This document shows, piece by piece, positions 1 to 5,817 of a stretch of DNA of 37,754 nucleotides (its first letter is position 1; each line of letters starts with the position of its first letter). Under the pieces are notes generated by a model. It was not told where the DNA came from and searched no databases. It worked only from the letters and a program-made list of their open reading frames with translations. The position numbers and the translations under genes were made by a program. Source of the DNA: Clostridiales bacterium (GTDB taxonomy: Bacteria; Bacillota; Clostridia; Oscillospirales; Acutalibacteraceae); NCBI GenBank assembly GCA_022799115.1, contig JAAWNT010000019.1, positions 1 through 37,754 of the forward strand, read 5' to 3'.

Positions 1-39
1 AATTACTTTTTTGTATGGCTTTGGAAGAAAAGTTTTCAT
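1..39 (-). CDS. RHH-type protein, N-terminal 13 codons only (runs off window)
   Basis: Bases 1-41 are identical to 867-907, which hold the start of the RHH gene at 684-905. Read on the minus strand, this gives the same first 13 residues (MKTFLPKPYKKVI) from an ATG at 39-37. The gene continues beyond the left edge, so whether it is intact cannot be seen. Identity stops two bases upstream of the start codon, so this copy has a different upstream region. Confidence 0.55.
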   Translation of the reverse strand, partial: MKTFLPKPYKKVI

Positions 40-41
40 AT
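1..41. repeat. 41-bp perfect direct repeat, copy 1
   Basis: Identical to 867-907 over 41 bases and different from base 42 onward. It covers the 5' end of an RHH gene, so the window starts inside a second copy of that module. The left end of the repeat is not visible. Confidence 0.85.
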
Positions 42-53
42 CGGTAGTCTCCC

Positions 54-82
54 TTACAATTTAAATATAATCACATTAATAA
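54..82 (+). promoter_or_regulatory. putative promoter of the Xre gene
   Basis: TTACAA at 54-59 and TAATAA at 77-82 are 17 bp apart, which puts the transcript start near 89, inside the first inverted repeat at 85-103. A TATAAT at 66-71 is also present but has no good -35 box. Confidence 0.45.
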
Positions 83-84
83 TC

Positions 85-127
85 TTATGCGAAAAACGCA
101 TAAAAGTCAATATGCGAAAACTGCATA
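85..127. promoter_or_regulatory. two inverted-repeat operators upstream of the Xre gene
   Basis: TTATGCGAAAAACGCATAA (85-103) is a perfect 7-bp inverted repeat around an A5 spacer. A second copy at 111-127 (TATGCG-AAAAC-TGCATA) has one arm mismatch. Their centres are 25 bp apart. They lie at and just after the predicted transcript start, as expected for autorepression by the Xre protein encoded just downstream (inference). Confidence 0.65.
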
Positions 128-155
128 TATTACAATTGTCTCAGGGGTGATTATA

Positions 156-386
156 TTGTATCAAAACATACGAAATTTACGGGAAGACACCGACACAAGC
201 CAAGAGGTTTTGGCTAAGCTATTAAATATTAGTCAAGCAACCTATTCAAGATATGAAACCGGCGTTTTGGATATCCCTAGCCGGTCCTTAATTCAACTTG
301 CGGAATACTATTCTACAAGCATCGATTATTTAGTAGGATTGACTACTTGTAAAAAACCTTATCCTCGAGATACTGACAACAAATAA
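156..386 (+). CDS. Xre family helix-turn-helix regulator, 76 aa
   Basis: A small DNA-binding protein that is almost entirely one Cro/C1-type HTH domain (residues about 3-60), with the typical core SQATYSRYETG at about 26-36 and a closing helix before DYLVG. No effector or oligomerisation domain follows. I chose the TTG at 156 because AGGGGTGA (143-150) precedes it at good spacing; an upstream ATG at 87 is in frame but would put the operators inside the coding region. Two palindromes just upstream make autorepression likely. The sequence is AT-rich, like the rest of this accessory patch. The targets other than its own promoter are unknown. Confidence 0.82.
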   Translation: MYQNIRNLREDTDTSQEVLAKLLNISQATYSRYETGVLDIPSRSLIQLAEYYSTSIDYLVGLTTCKKPYPRDTDNK

Positions 387-403
387 AAAATTCTCTTTTT
401 CTT

Positions 404-440
404 AATTTTCCACCTCCCCATTCGGTGGAAAATTTCGTTT
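404..440 (+). terminator. terminator-like hairpin after the Xre gene
   Basis: AATTTTCCACC (404-414) pairs perfectly with GGTGGAAAATT (424-434) around a 9-nt loop. The following tract is only TCGTTT. The right arm is also the beginning of the ~210-bp repeat, whose second copy has a shorter version of the hairpin. Confidence 0.5.
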
Positions 441-448
441 GAGCGGTC

Positions 449-477
449 TTGTCAGGTTTATCACTAAGTATTATAAT
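449..477 (+). promoter_or_regulatory. strong promoter in repeat copy 1
   Basis: TTGTCA (449-454), a 17-bp spacer and TATAAT (472-477). The transcript would start near 484 and run towards 684-1081, antisense to the RHH genes, since no plus-strand gene follows directly. Confidence 0.7.
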
Positions 478-486
478 ATATAATAC
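468..486. promoter_or_regulatory. GntR-type palindromic operator, copy 1
   Basis: GTATTATAATATATAATAC has 7-bp arms that are perfect inverted repeats around AATAT. It covers the -10 box of the promoter at 449-477. The identical sequence lies at 1529-1547 upstream of the GntR/YtrA-type gene, so both promoters are probably repressed by the same protein (inference). Confidence 0.65.
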
Positions 487-683
487 AAATTATACAATAT
501 CTCATTTTTTGAGGGCGGGGACTTTTGAATTGGAAAGGGATTTATCTCATCCGGATGTTTTTTCTGATCGTCTGTTCCGCCACCGCTGCGGAGAGGACCC
601 GAAATCCCCGTTAGAAAAAACACCCCGCCCCGAAATCCATCTATGCCGGGCCTTGTTTTGCTCGTCCTGTCTTTTCTTTTTCC

Positions 684-905
684 TTACTCCTCCGTTTTGT
701 CCTCCTCCCAATGATTGGATGCATCCTGGTATCCCAAACTCCATCTGGGCATGTTCTGTATGGCAAAGTCAATGCACTGGTTGATGAATTGATTGCGGCT
801 CATGTTATGCGCGGTGGCAATTTTTCCAATGTGTTCTAATTTATCCTCTTGTACCCGCACGGAGAAAATTACTTTTTTGTATGGCTTTGGAAGAAAAGTT
901 TTCAT
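684..905 (-). CDS. ribbon-helix-helix (CopG/Arc-like) small protein, 73 aa
   Basis: A basic N-terminus (MKTFLPKPYKKV), a short beta-strand (IFSVRVQ) and two helices (DKLEHIGKIATAHNM, SRNQFINQCIDFAIQNM) follow the RHH pattern; the C-terminal 20 residues are acidic. RHH proteins bind DNA as dimers and often act as plasmid or mobile-element repressors or antitoxins. The start lies 2 nt after the stop of the upstream 57-aa RHH gene (908-1081), and there is little Shine-Dalgarno sequence, which suggests translational coupling. A second copy of its 5' end lies at the window edge. No toxin partner is visible next to it. Function beyond DNA binding is not known. Confidence 0.72.
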   Translation of the reverse strand: MKTFLPKPYKKVIFSVRVQEDKLEHIGKIATAHNMSRNQFINQCIDFAIQNMPRWSLGYQDASNHWEEDKTEE

Positions 906-907
906 AT
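867..907. repeat. 41-bp perfect direct repeat, copy 2
   Basis: Identical to bases 1-41. It covers the start codon and first 13 codons of the RHH gene at 684-905. The match ends right upstream of the start codon. Confidence 0.85.
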
Positions 908-1081
908 TTACACTTCTTTCGTTTGCTCCAACTTAAATTTTTCCAATCCCTTTTTTATTAAGTACTTATACAGTTGAACATATGAACGTGTACCTAATGG
1001 ATGCGACTGAAACTGTTCAATTTCATTCACTAAATCTTTCGGTAACGATAGTGTGATATGCTTTATTTCATGATTCGCCAT
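908..1081 (-). CDS. ribbon-helix-helix (Arc/CopG-like) small protein, 57 aa
   Basis: Translation gives MANHEIKHITLSLPKDLV followed by NEIEQFQ, RSYVQLYKYLIKKGL and a basic/acidic tail. This is a classical RHH fold: a beta-strand (HITLSLP), helix 1 and helix 2, with almost nothing else. The ATG at 1081 is preceded by GGAGGGAG at 5-nt spacing. It is the first gene of a two-gene minus-strand operon with 684-905. Its promoter (1127-1155) contains a GGTTCACT element shared with the divergent RHH gene at 1228. It is probably a repressor of this intergenic region (inference). Confidence 0.78.
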   Translation of the reverse strand: MANHEIKHITLSLPKDLVNEIEQFQSHPLGTRSYVQLYKYLIKKGLEKFKLEQTKEV

Positions 1082-1099
1082 TTTACTCCCTCCTTATAT

Positions 1100-1198
1100 G
1101 GTTCACTGAATCATTTATTTGCTTTCATTATATAGATTCAGTGGTTCACTTTCAATCGTTTTTCATAAAAACCTTTTTCTTTACATATCTGGTTCACT
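1100..1198. promoter_or_regulatory. three GGTTCACT operator-like repeats between divergent RHH genes
   Basis: GGTTCACT occurs at 1100-1107, 1143-1150 and 1191-1198, all in the same orientation. An inverted pair CACTGAATC (1104-1112) / GATTCAGTG (1135-1143) extends the first two. The 1143 copy lies within the spacer of the minus promoter and the 1191 copy within the spacer of the plus promoter; the 1100 copy lies downstream of the minus transcript start. This fits cooperative binding of RHH dimers on repeated sites (inference). Confidence 0.7.
1127..1155 (-). promoter_or_regulatory. promoter of the 57-aa/73-aa RHH operon
   Basis: On the minus strand TTGAAA (1155-1150), a 17-bp spacer and TATAAT (1132-1127). 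The spacer contains the GTGAACC operator element. The transcript would start about 40 nt upstream of the ATG at 1081. Confidence 0.75.
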
Positions 1199-1208
1199 GG
1201 TTTAAAAT
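1180..1208 (+). promoter_or_regulatory. promoter of the 65-aa RHH gene
   Basis: TTTACA (1180-1185), a 17-bp spacer and TAAAAT (1203-1208). The third GGTTCACT copy (1191-1198) sits inside the spacer, so a bound repressor would exclude RNA polymerase. Confidence 0.7.
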
Positions 1209-1227
1209 AGACTTTGAGGTGATATTT

Positions 1228-1425
1228 ATGGCGACGAATAGACAACGATACACGGTATCTGTAGATAATGAAATGTTTCAGGAGATCGAGAATTTTCGTT
1301 TTGAACGGCGCTTTCAAACTCGCTCTCAGGCAACCGTTGAACTGATTCGGTTGGGGCTAAACGCTTTAAAAAAAGAGCGGAATGCATCCGAGGCTGACGG
1401 CGAACAAAACCACCGCGATGAATGA
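1228..1425 (+). CDS. ribbon-helix-helix (CopG-type) regulator, 65 aa
   Basis: The sequence MATNRQRYTVSVDNEMFQ starts with the beta-strand RYTVSV, followed by helix 1 (EMFQEIENFRFERR) and helix 2 (SQATVELIRLGLNAL), a CopG-like RHH domain with an acidic tail. I chose the ATG at 1228, preceded by GAGGTGAT; an in-frame ATG at 1141 would run through the operators. It is divergently transcribed from the other two RHH genes and shares the operator repeats with them. RHH proteins of this size regulate copy number or transfer genes on plasmids and integrative elements; which applies here cannot be seen. Confidence 0.8.
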   Translation: MATNRQRYTVSVDNEMFQEIENFRFERRFQTRSQATVELIRLGLNALKKERNASEADGEQNHRDE

Positions 1426-1478
1426 ATGATTGGGGCCGGTTAGGCGCCTTCCTCTTCTTTATATTCTACCCTTCTTTT

Positions 1479-1685
1479 CCATTCGGTGGAAAATTTCGTT
1501 TGAGCGGTCTTGTTAGGTTTATCGTTAAGTATTATAATATATAATACAGATTATACAATATCCCATTTTTTGAGGGCGGGGATTTTTGAATCGGAACGGG
1601 GGTTATTTCTCCCGGATGGTTTTTCTGATCGTCTTGTTCCGCCACCATTGCGGAGAGGACCCGCAATCCCCGTTGAGGAAAATTT
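1479..1685 (+). repeat. ~210-bp direct repeat of the GntR promoter/leader, copy 2
   Basis: Second copy of 418-625, here in its probable native place upstream of the gntR-type gene at 1704. Together the two copies bracket the RHH module. Differences between copies are scattered and include single-base indels, so the leader is unlikely to encode a conserved peptide. Confidence 0.85.
1510..1547 (+). promoter_or_regulatory. promoter and palindromic operator of the gntR-DUF5808 operon
   Basis: TTGTTA (1510-1515), a 17-bp spacer and TATAAT (1533-1538). The palindrome GTATTATAATATATAATAC (1529-1547) overlaps the -10 box. YtrA-type GntR repressors typically bind such AT-rich palindromes in their own promoters (family knowledge), so autorepression is likely. 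The leader is about 160 nt. Confidence 0.72.
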
Positions 1686-1703
1686 TATCAGGAGGCGACT
1701 CTT

Positions 1704-2114
1704 TTGCTGATTACGCTAAATATGTCTTCCGATATCCCCATCTATGTGCAACTGCGCAATCAGATTGTTATGGCCATCGGCCATGGGAAGCTTGCGCTGG
1801 GGGAGGGTCTGCCCACTGTGCGGCAATTAGCACAGGATACCGGCGTCAACGCTATGACGGTCAATAAAGCCTATGCCATCTTAAAAAATGAGGGATACAT
1901 TGAAATTGACCGGCGGCATGGGGCAAAGGTGTCCCCCTCCCTGGATGTTACCGGAGAGTTTCGGGAAAAGTTGGAGGGGGAACTGGAACTGCTCATTGCG
2001 GAATCGGAATTAAAGGGCGTTGGCCGGGAGGATTTTCTGGAGATGTGCGGGCGCATTTTTGACAGCATGGGGACAGGCGAACCCCAGATTCCGTCAACTG
2101 AGGGCGTTTTATGA
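1704..2114 (+). CDS. GntR family repressor, YtrA subfamily, 136 aa
   Basis: Winged-helix DNA-binding domain at residues about 10-78, with the GntR signature features PIYVQLRNQI, GEGLPTVRQLAQDTGVN and TVNKAYAILKNEGYI. Only a short helical tail follows, which is the size of the YtrA subfamily that controls ABC-transporter or membrane-protein operons in Firmicutes. The start is a TTG preceded by a perfect AGGAGG (1690-1695) with an 8-nt gap. Its stop overlaps the start of the next gene (ATGA at 2111-2114), so the two are translationally coupled. A palindrome over the promoter suggests autorepression. The inducing signal is unknown; relatives respond to cell-envelope-active compounds. Confidence 0.9.
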   Translation: MLITLNMSSDIPIYVQLRNQIVMAIGHGKLALGEGLPTVRQLAQDTGVNAMTVNKAYAILKNEGYIEIDRRHGAKVSPSLDVTGEFREKLEGELELLIAESELKGVGREDFLEMCGRIFDSMGTGEPQIPSTEGVL

Positions 2115-3508
2115 AGCTGTTGTTTCCGGGCCTCTGTCTGTTTGTATCCCTTACGATGTGGATCACCTTTTCAGTTACCTCCTGCAAAGTAAGCCGCAAC
2201 CGGCTTCTGGGAGTCACCCTGCCCCTGGAGGCGCAAAAACTCCCGGAGGTTACCGGAATCGTGCAGCGTTACCGGCGGGCCATGGGGGTATGCTACCCCC
2301 TGCTCATGCTGGCCGGCGTTCCCATAGTATTGATCCCGGAGCGCTTGCCCTCCTTTTATCTGATCTCCATGTGGGTTTGGCTATTGATTACTTGCCTGCT
2401 GGGGGAACGGCTGTATCGCCGGTACAACCGGGAGCTATACTCCCTCAAACAAAAGCGGGGATGGCTTATGGGGCGGCAGCGCATGGTCACCGTGGACACC
2501 CAGGTCAGCCGCATGAAAAAGACTATGCCGGTTTCCCGACTGTGGTTTTTACCCAGCCTCGTCATCGCGGCGCTGTGCCCTTTGTTGGTGATGTGGAATA
2601 ACCCGGCGTTTTCTGATTATGGGTGGGGCGGGGCCTGGATTCCTCTCTGTTTGACGATGGTCTGCATACTGACGCATCATATCACAGCTACCCGTCCCGC
2701 CCGGGTTTACAGCGAAAACAGCGAGATCAACCGCGCCTGCAACTTTTTATACCAGCGCTCCTGGTCGGTGTGTTGGGTGGTTTGTTCTTTGCTTCAGAGC
2801 ATCGGCGGATCCCTGCTGTTTGCCTTCCTCTTTTTGTCTCCGGAAGATACCAATGAAATATGGACCGTTCTTCCCTATCTGCTCTCCATCGTGGCCATGT
2901 TGGTCACACTCCTGTACACCCACGATCACATCCGGCGGGGACAGAACCTTCTGATTGCCGCCCAGAACGCGCCGGTGTATATTGATGAGGACGAATACTG
3001 GATTTCCGGCTTCTATAACAATCCCAACGACCGCCATGTGGTGGTGGAAAAGCGGGATGGAACCGGCTTTACCTTTAATCTGGCCACCTTTTGGGGCAAG
3101 GCGGCCACCTACGCCTCCTTCCTGGTGATCGCCGGCGTCCTGCTTTTCAGCAGCGTATTTCTTCTGCTGCTGGACAGCCGTTCGTTTTCTCTGACTGTGT
3201 CGGGAAATTCCGCCTCTGTCTCCGCCCCCTTGTACGGCGCCTCTTTTTCCCTGGACCAAGTGGAGGAGGTGGAGGCACTCGCCTCCCTTCCCGAGCGCCG
3301 GAGGATCAACGGGGCCTCCACCGCGGCCTATGATCTGGGGCGCTATTATGTCTCCGGGTATGGGGCGTGCACCCTGTACATCTATAAAAACAACCCGCCC
3401 TATCTGGTGATACGTCTGCCGGGCAACACCCTTTTACTCAATGGGAAAACCCCAGAGCAGACCCGGGAATACGCGGATTTACTGGGCGGGGTGAAATCTC
3501 AGCCGTAA
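2111..3508 (+). CDS. multi-TM membrane protein with DUF5808-like and C-terminal PH-like regions, 465 aa
   Basis: About eight hydrophobic segments: 1-20, 58-75, 82-98, 145-163, 173-190, 218-240, 250-268 and 335-357. Between the last two TMs, around residues 300-325, lies FYNNPNDRHVVVEKRDGTGF, which matches what I know of the DUF5808 motif of Firmicutes membrane proteins found with YtrA-type regulators. The last ~100 residues are beta-rich (VSGYGACTLYIYKNNPPYLV) and resemble a bacterial PH domain, presumably extramembrane. It is coupled to the GntR gene by an ATGA overlap. A role in envelope stress or immunity, like other members of the DUF1648/SdpI group, is possible but not shown. The operon ends in a terminator. 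Confidence 0.75.
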   Translation: MKLLFPGLCLFVSLTMWITFSVTSCKVSRNRLLGVTLPLEAQKLPEVTGIVQRYRRAMGVCYPLLMLAGVPIVLIPERLPSFYLISMWVWLLITCLLGERLYRRYNRELYSLKQKRGWLMGRQRMVTVDTQVSRMKKTMPVSRLWFLPSLVIAALCPLLVMWNNPAFSDYGWGGAWIPLCLTMVCILTHHITATRPARVYSENSEINRACNFLYQRSWSVCWVVCSLLQSIGGSLLFAFLFLSPEDTNEIWTVLPYLLSIVAMLVTLLYTHDHIRRGQNLLIAAQNAPVYIDEDEYWISGFYNNPNDRHVVVEKRDGTGFTFNLATFWGKAATYASFLVIAGVLLFSSVFLLLLDSRSFSLTVSGNSASVSAPLYGASFSLDQVEEVEALASLPERRRINGASTAAYDLGRYYVSGYGACTLYIYKNNPPYLVIRLPGNTLLLNGKTPEQTREYADLLGGVKSQP

Positions 3509-3536
3509 TCCCATTCTACGCCGCCGCGGTTCCATT

Positions 3537-3576
3537 GCAGGCTCCCAGTGTTTTCAACGGGGGCCTGCGGCTTTTT
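3537..3576 (+). terminator. Rho-independent terminator of the gntR operon
   Basis: GCAGGCTCCC (3537-3546) pairs with GGGGGCCTGC (3559-3568) with one G-U pair, then CTTTTT. Confidence 0.85.
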
Positions 3577-4108
3577 GTGCAAATAAGAATACCGGCCTGC
3601 CGCAAATGGATGACAGATTCCTCTTGAAGCAGTCAATTGCAAGGCAAATCCATTCACTTCCAAGAACTACCCATCCTTACTGGAACAGCCCCTTCGTTTT
3701 TTGTCCGGCCGCCCGGACTTGGTTGGAAGACGAATTTCTTTGGATTTTCCCAAGATTGGCGTGTTTTACAAAAAGTGTTTCCGCCTCTCCTATGGGCGGC
3801 ATACCGACGGCGCGTCACACGAACAGTCGTGGGCGTGGTTTTCTCATTACCGCCCTTGTCGTTTGCTGTCTCCCCTCCTGTCAGCGCAATTGGCCCTGCT
3901 GTTTGGATGCGCTCCTTTAGGGAACGCCATCCAAAGTCGAATAAAAAGAGGGCCGGTATTTCGCTTCTTCCACTATTTTTATCTTCTCCCTCATTCTTTC
4001 ATAAATTATTTACACTTATCTGTTATGATATTTTCATATGTATAGTTATCGCGCATCCCCTGGACTGCGCATTTACCCGCTATCCAAACAATCGACGGGA
4101 GGATTTCT
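3577..4108. other. intergenic stretch without a supported gene
   Basis: About 530 bases. Several frames are open for 100 or more codons but give Arg/Pro/Ser-rich translations with no domain, no ribosome binding site and no start in a good place. TTTACA at 4009-4014 could be a -35 box for the downstream ABC operon, but no convincing -10 box is found at 16-18 bp. Confidence 0.5.
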
Positions 4109-5116
4109 ATGATCGAGGTCAGCAGTTTAAATAAGCGCTTTGGCTCTGTACAAGCCCTTAAGGATATTTGCTTTACCGCTGAGCAGGGAAAAGTTCTGGG
4201 CTTTCTTGGCCCCAACGGCGCAGGCAAATCCACCACCATGAATATCATCACCGGCTATCTTTCCCCCACCTCCGGGCGGGTTCGGGTGGGAGGATATAAC
4301 ATCCTGGAACATCCAAGGCAGGCCAAGCGCTTGATCGGATATCTGCCGGAGGTTCCCCCGCTCTATAAAGAAATGACGGTTCGGGAGTATCTGGAGTTTG
4401 CCTATGCCCTCAAGAACGCGCAGCAACCCCGCCGCAAGCATCTGGACGACATCTGTGAACAGGTGAAGCTCTCGCAGGTGTGGGGGCGGCGGATTGGCAA
4501 TCTCTCCAAGGGATACCAACAGCGCGTAGGGCTTGCTCAGGCCCTGGTTGGAGATCCGCCGGTGCTCATCCTGGACGAACCCACCAGCGGACTGGATCCC
4601 CAGCAGATTACAGAGATCCGCGCGCTTATCAAGCGGCTGGGAGAGAGGCACACCGTGCTGCTCAGTTCACACATTCTCCCCGAAATCCAGGCCGTGTGCG
4701 ACCGCATTCTCATCATTAGCCGCGGTTCCATCGTGGCCGACGGGACCACCCGTTCTCTAAGCAGCGGTCTGTCAGCCAGCGGACGGCTGACGGCCGATAT
4801 CAAGGGCGACCCCAGGCAGGTGCTGCCGCTGCTTTCTTCCATCCCCGGTATCGAGCGGGCGGAAAAGGGAATTCAGAATGAACCGGGGGTGTATGAGTAC
4901 TCCCTGCTCCTCAAGCCCAAAGCCGATCCCAGACAAGCGGTATTTGAAGCCTTGGCGGAACAAAAGCTTCCGTTACTGGGATTAAAGAGGGACGGCATGA
5001 CCTTAGAGGAAATCTTTTTGCGCTTGACCGCCCAATCCAATGAAACGGAAGGGGAACTCTCTGACATCCCCGGTCAAGAGAACAGAAACAGCAAGGAGGA
5101 GGAACAAGACCAATGA
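4109..5116 (+). CDS. ABC transporter ATP-binding protein, GldA-like, 335 aa
   Basis: Cytoplasmic ATPase of an ABC-2 type exporter. Visible are Walker A GPNGAGKST (34-42), the signature LSKGYQQR (132-139), Walker B with D-loop VLILDEPTSGLD (152-163) and the switch His (H188, LLSSHIL). Residues after about 230 form the extra C-terminal domain common in drug, gliding and Na+ exporter ATPases. The ATG has GGGAGG upstream. The stop overlaps the permease start by ATGA. The order ATPase, permease, GldG-like, DUF4340-like matches the gldAFG-type clusters of Bacteroidetes and many Clostridia. The substrate is unknown. Confidence 0.9.
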   Translation: MIEVSSLNKRFGSVQALKDICFTAEQGKVLGFLGPNGAGKSTTMNIITGYLSPTSGRVRVGGYNILEHPRQAKRLIGYLPEVPPLYKEMTVREYLEFAYALKNAQQPRRKHLDDICEQVKLSQVWGRRIGNLSKGYQQRVGLAQALVGDPPVLILDEPTSGLDPQQITEIRALIKRLGERHTVLLSSHILPEIQAVCDRILIISRGSIVADGTTRSLSSGLSASGRLTADIKGDPRQVLPLLSSIPGIERAEKGIQNEPGVYEYSLLLKPKADPRQAVFEALAEQKLPLLGLKRDGMTLEEIFLRLTAQSNETEGELSDIPGQENRNSKEEEQDQ

Positions 5117-5817
5117 AGGCAATTTTGAAACGGGAACTGAAGGCTTATTTCTCCTCCCCCATCGCCTACGTTTGTATTGGGGCGCTGTGCGCCCTGTTTG
5201 GTTATTATTTCTATCAGGTGCTGCTTTCCGGCTCCACCTATTACATCGCCAGCGTTTACAACATGATGTTCATGTGGGGGATGATGATTATTCCCATCCT
5301 CACCATGAAGACCATGAGCGACGACCGCCGCAACCGCACCGACCAGATGCTGCTCACCGCGCCGGTGGGGCTTTTTTCCCTGGTGATGGGAAAATTCCTG
5401 GCGGCCCTGACGGTTTATGCTGTGGGACTTCTTTTCAGTCTGATTCCCTGCGCGGTCATCTCCTTTTATGCCGATCCGGGATGGGGCGTTATCTTCGGCA
5501 ATCTGCTGGGCTCCCTGCTCTATGCGGCGGCTATGATCGCCATCGGGGTCTTTCTCTCCAGCCTGACGGAAAGTCAGGTGATCGCCGCCATCAGCACGTT
5601 TGGGGTATCCATTGTTTTGATGGTCATCGACCAGATGGCCTTTCTATTAAAAAACAACGTGCTGGAGCGCATTGTCAGCTGGACTTCCTTCAGCAGCCGG
5701 TTCGTTCCCTTTTCCCGGGGCGTTCTGGACATTGCCAGCATTGTATTCTTTCTCAGCGTGGCGGCTGCTTTCTTGTTCCTCACCGCCCGCAGACTGGAAA
5801 GCAGGAGGTGGAGTTAA
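5113..5817 (+). CDS. ABC-2 type permease, GldF-like, 234 aa
   Basis: Integral membrane subunit with about six TM helices (near 15-35, 50-72, 95-120, 125-150, 160-185, 205-225). The loop KTMSDDRRNRTDQMLLTAPV after TM2 is typical of the ABC-2/GldF permeases, including the motif in which the protein type is set by an ageing target list of charged residues. It overlaps the ATPase stop by 4 nt and is followed without a gap by the GldG-like gene, so the complex is made from one mRNA. Confidence 0.88.
   Translation: MKAILKRELKAYFSSPIAYVCIGALCALFGYYFYQVLLSGSTYYIASVYNMMFMWGMMIIPILTMKTMSDDRRNRTDQMLLTAPVGLFSLVMGKFLAALTVYAVGLLFSLIPCAVISFYADPGWGVIFGNLLGSLLYAAAMIAIGVFLSSLTESQVIAAISTFGVSIVLMVIDQMAFLLKNNVLERIVSWTSFSSRFVPFSRGVLDIASIVFFLSVAAAFLFLTARRLESRRWS

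Larger units (their letters stand above)
418..625 (+). repeat. ~210-bp direct repeat of the GntR promoter/leader, copy 1
   Basis: Aligns with 1479-1685 at a constant offset of 1061 bp until small indels near the 3' part. Roughly nine in ten positions agree by eye, with long identical stretches such as 421-451. It carries the -35/-10 boxes, the palindromic operator and the leader found upstream of the gntR gene, but no gntR follows. Instead, it points into the 3' ends of the convergent RHH genes. The small hairpin TCCGC/GCGGA (576-580/588-592) is kept in both copies while its loop differs. Confidence 0.85.

Noticed and set aside
449-784. Plus-strand open frame in repeat copy 1 and similar short frames in both leaders (for example from 1586)
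   Set aside because: Single-base indels between the two copies break the frame, there is no proper ribosome binding site, and the translation has no domain. The leader looks non-coding.
3606-4134. Long plus-strand frames upstream of the ABC operon
   Set aside because: Arg/Ser/Pro-rich translation typical of random high-GC frames, no ribosome binding site, and overlap with the real start at 4109.
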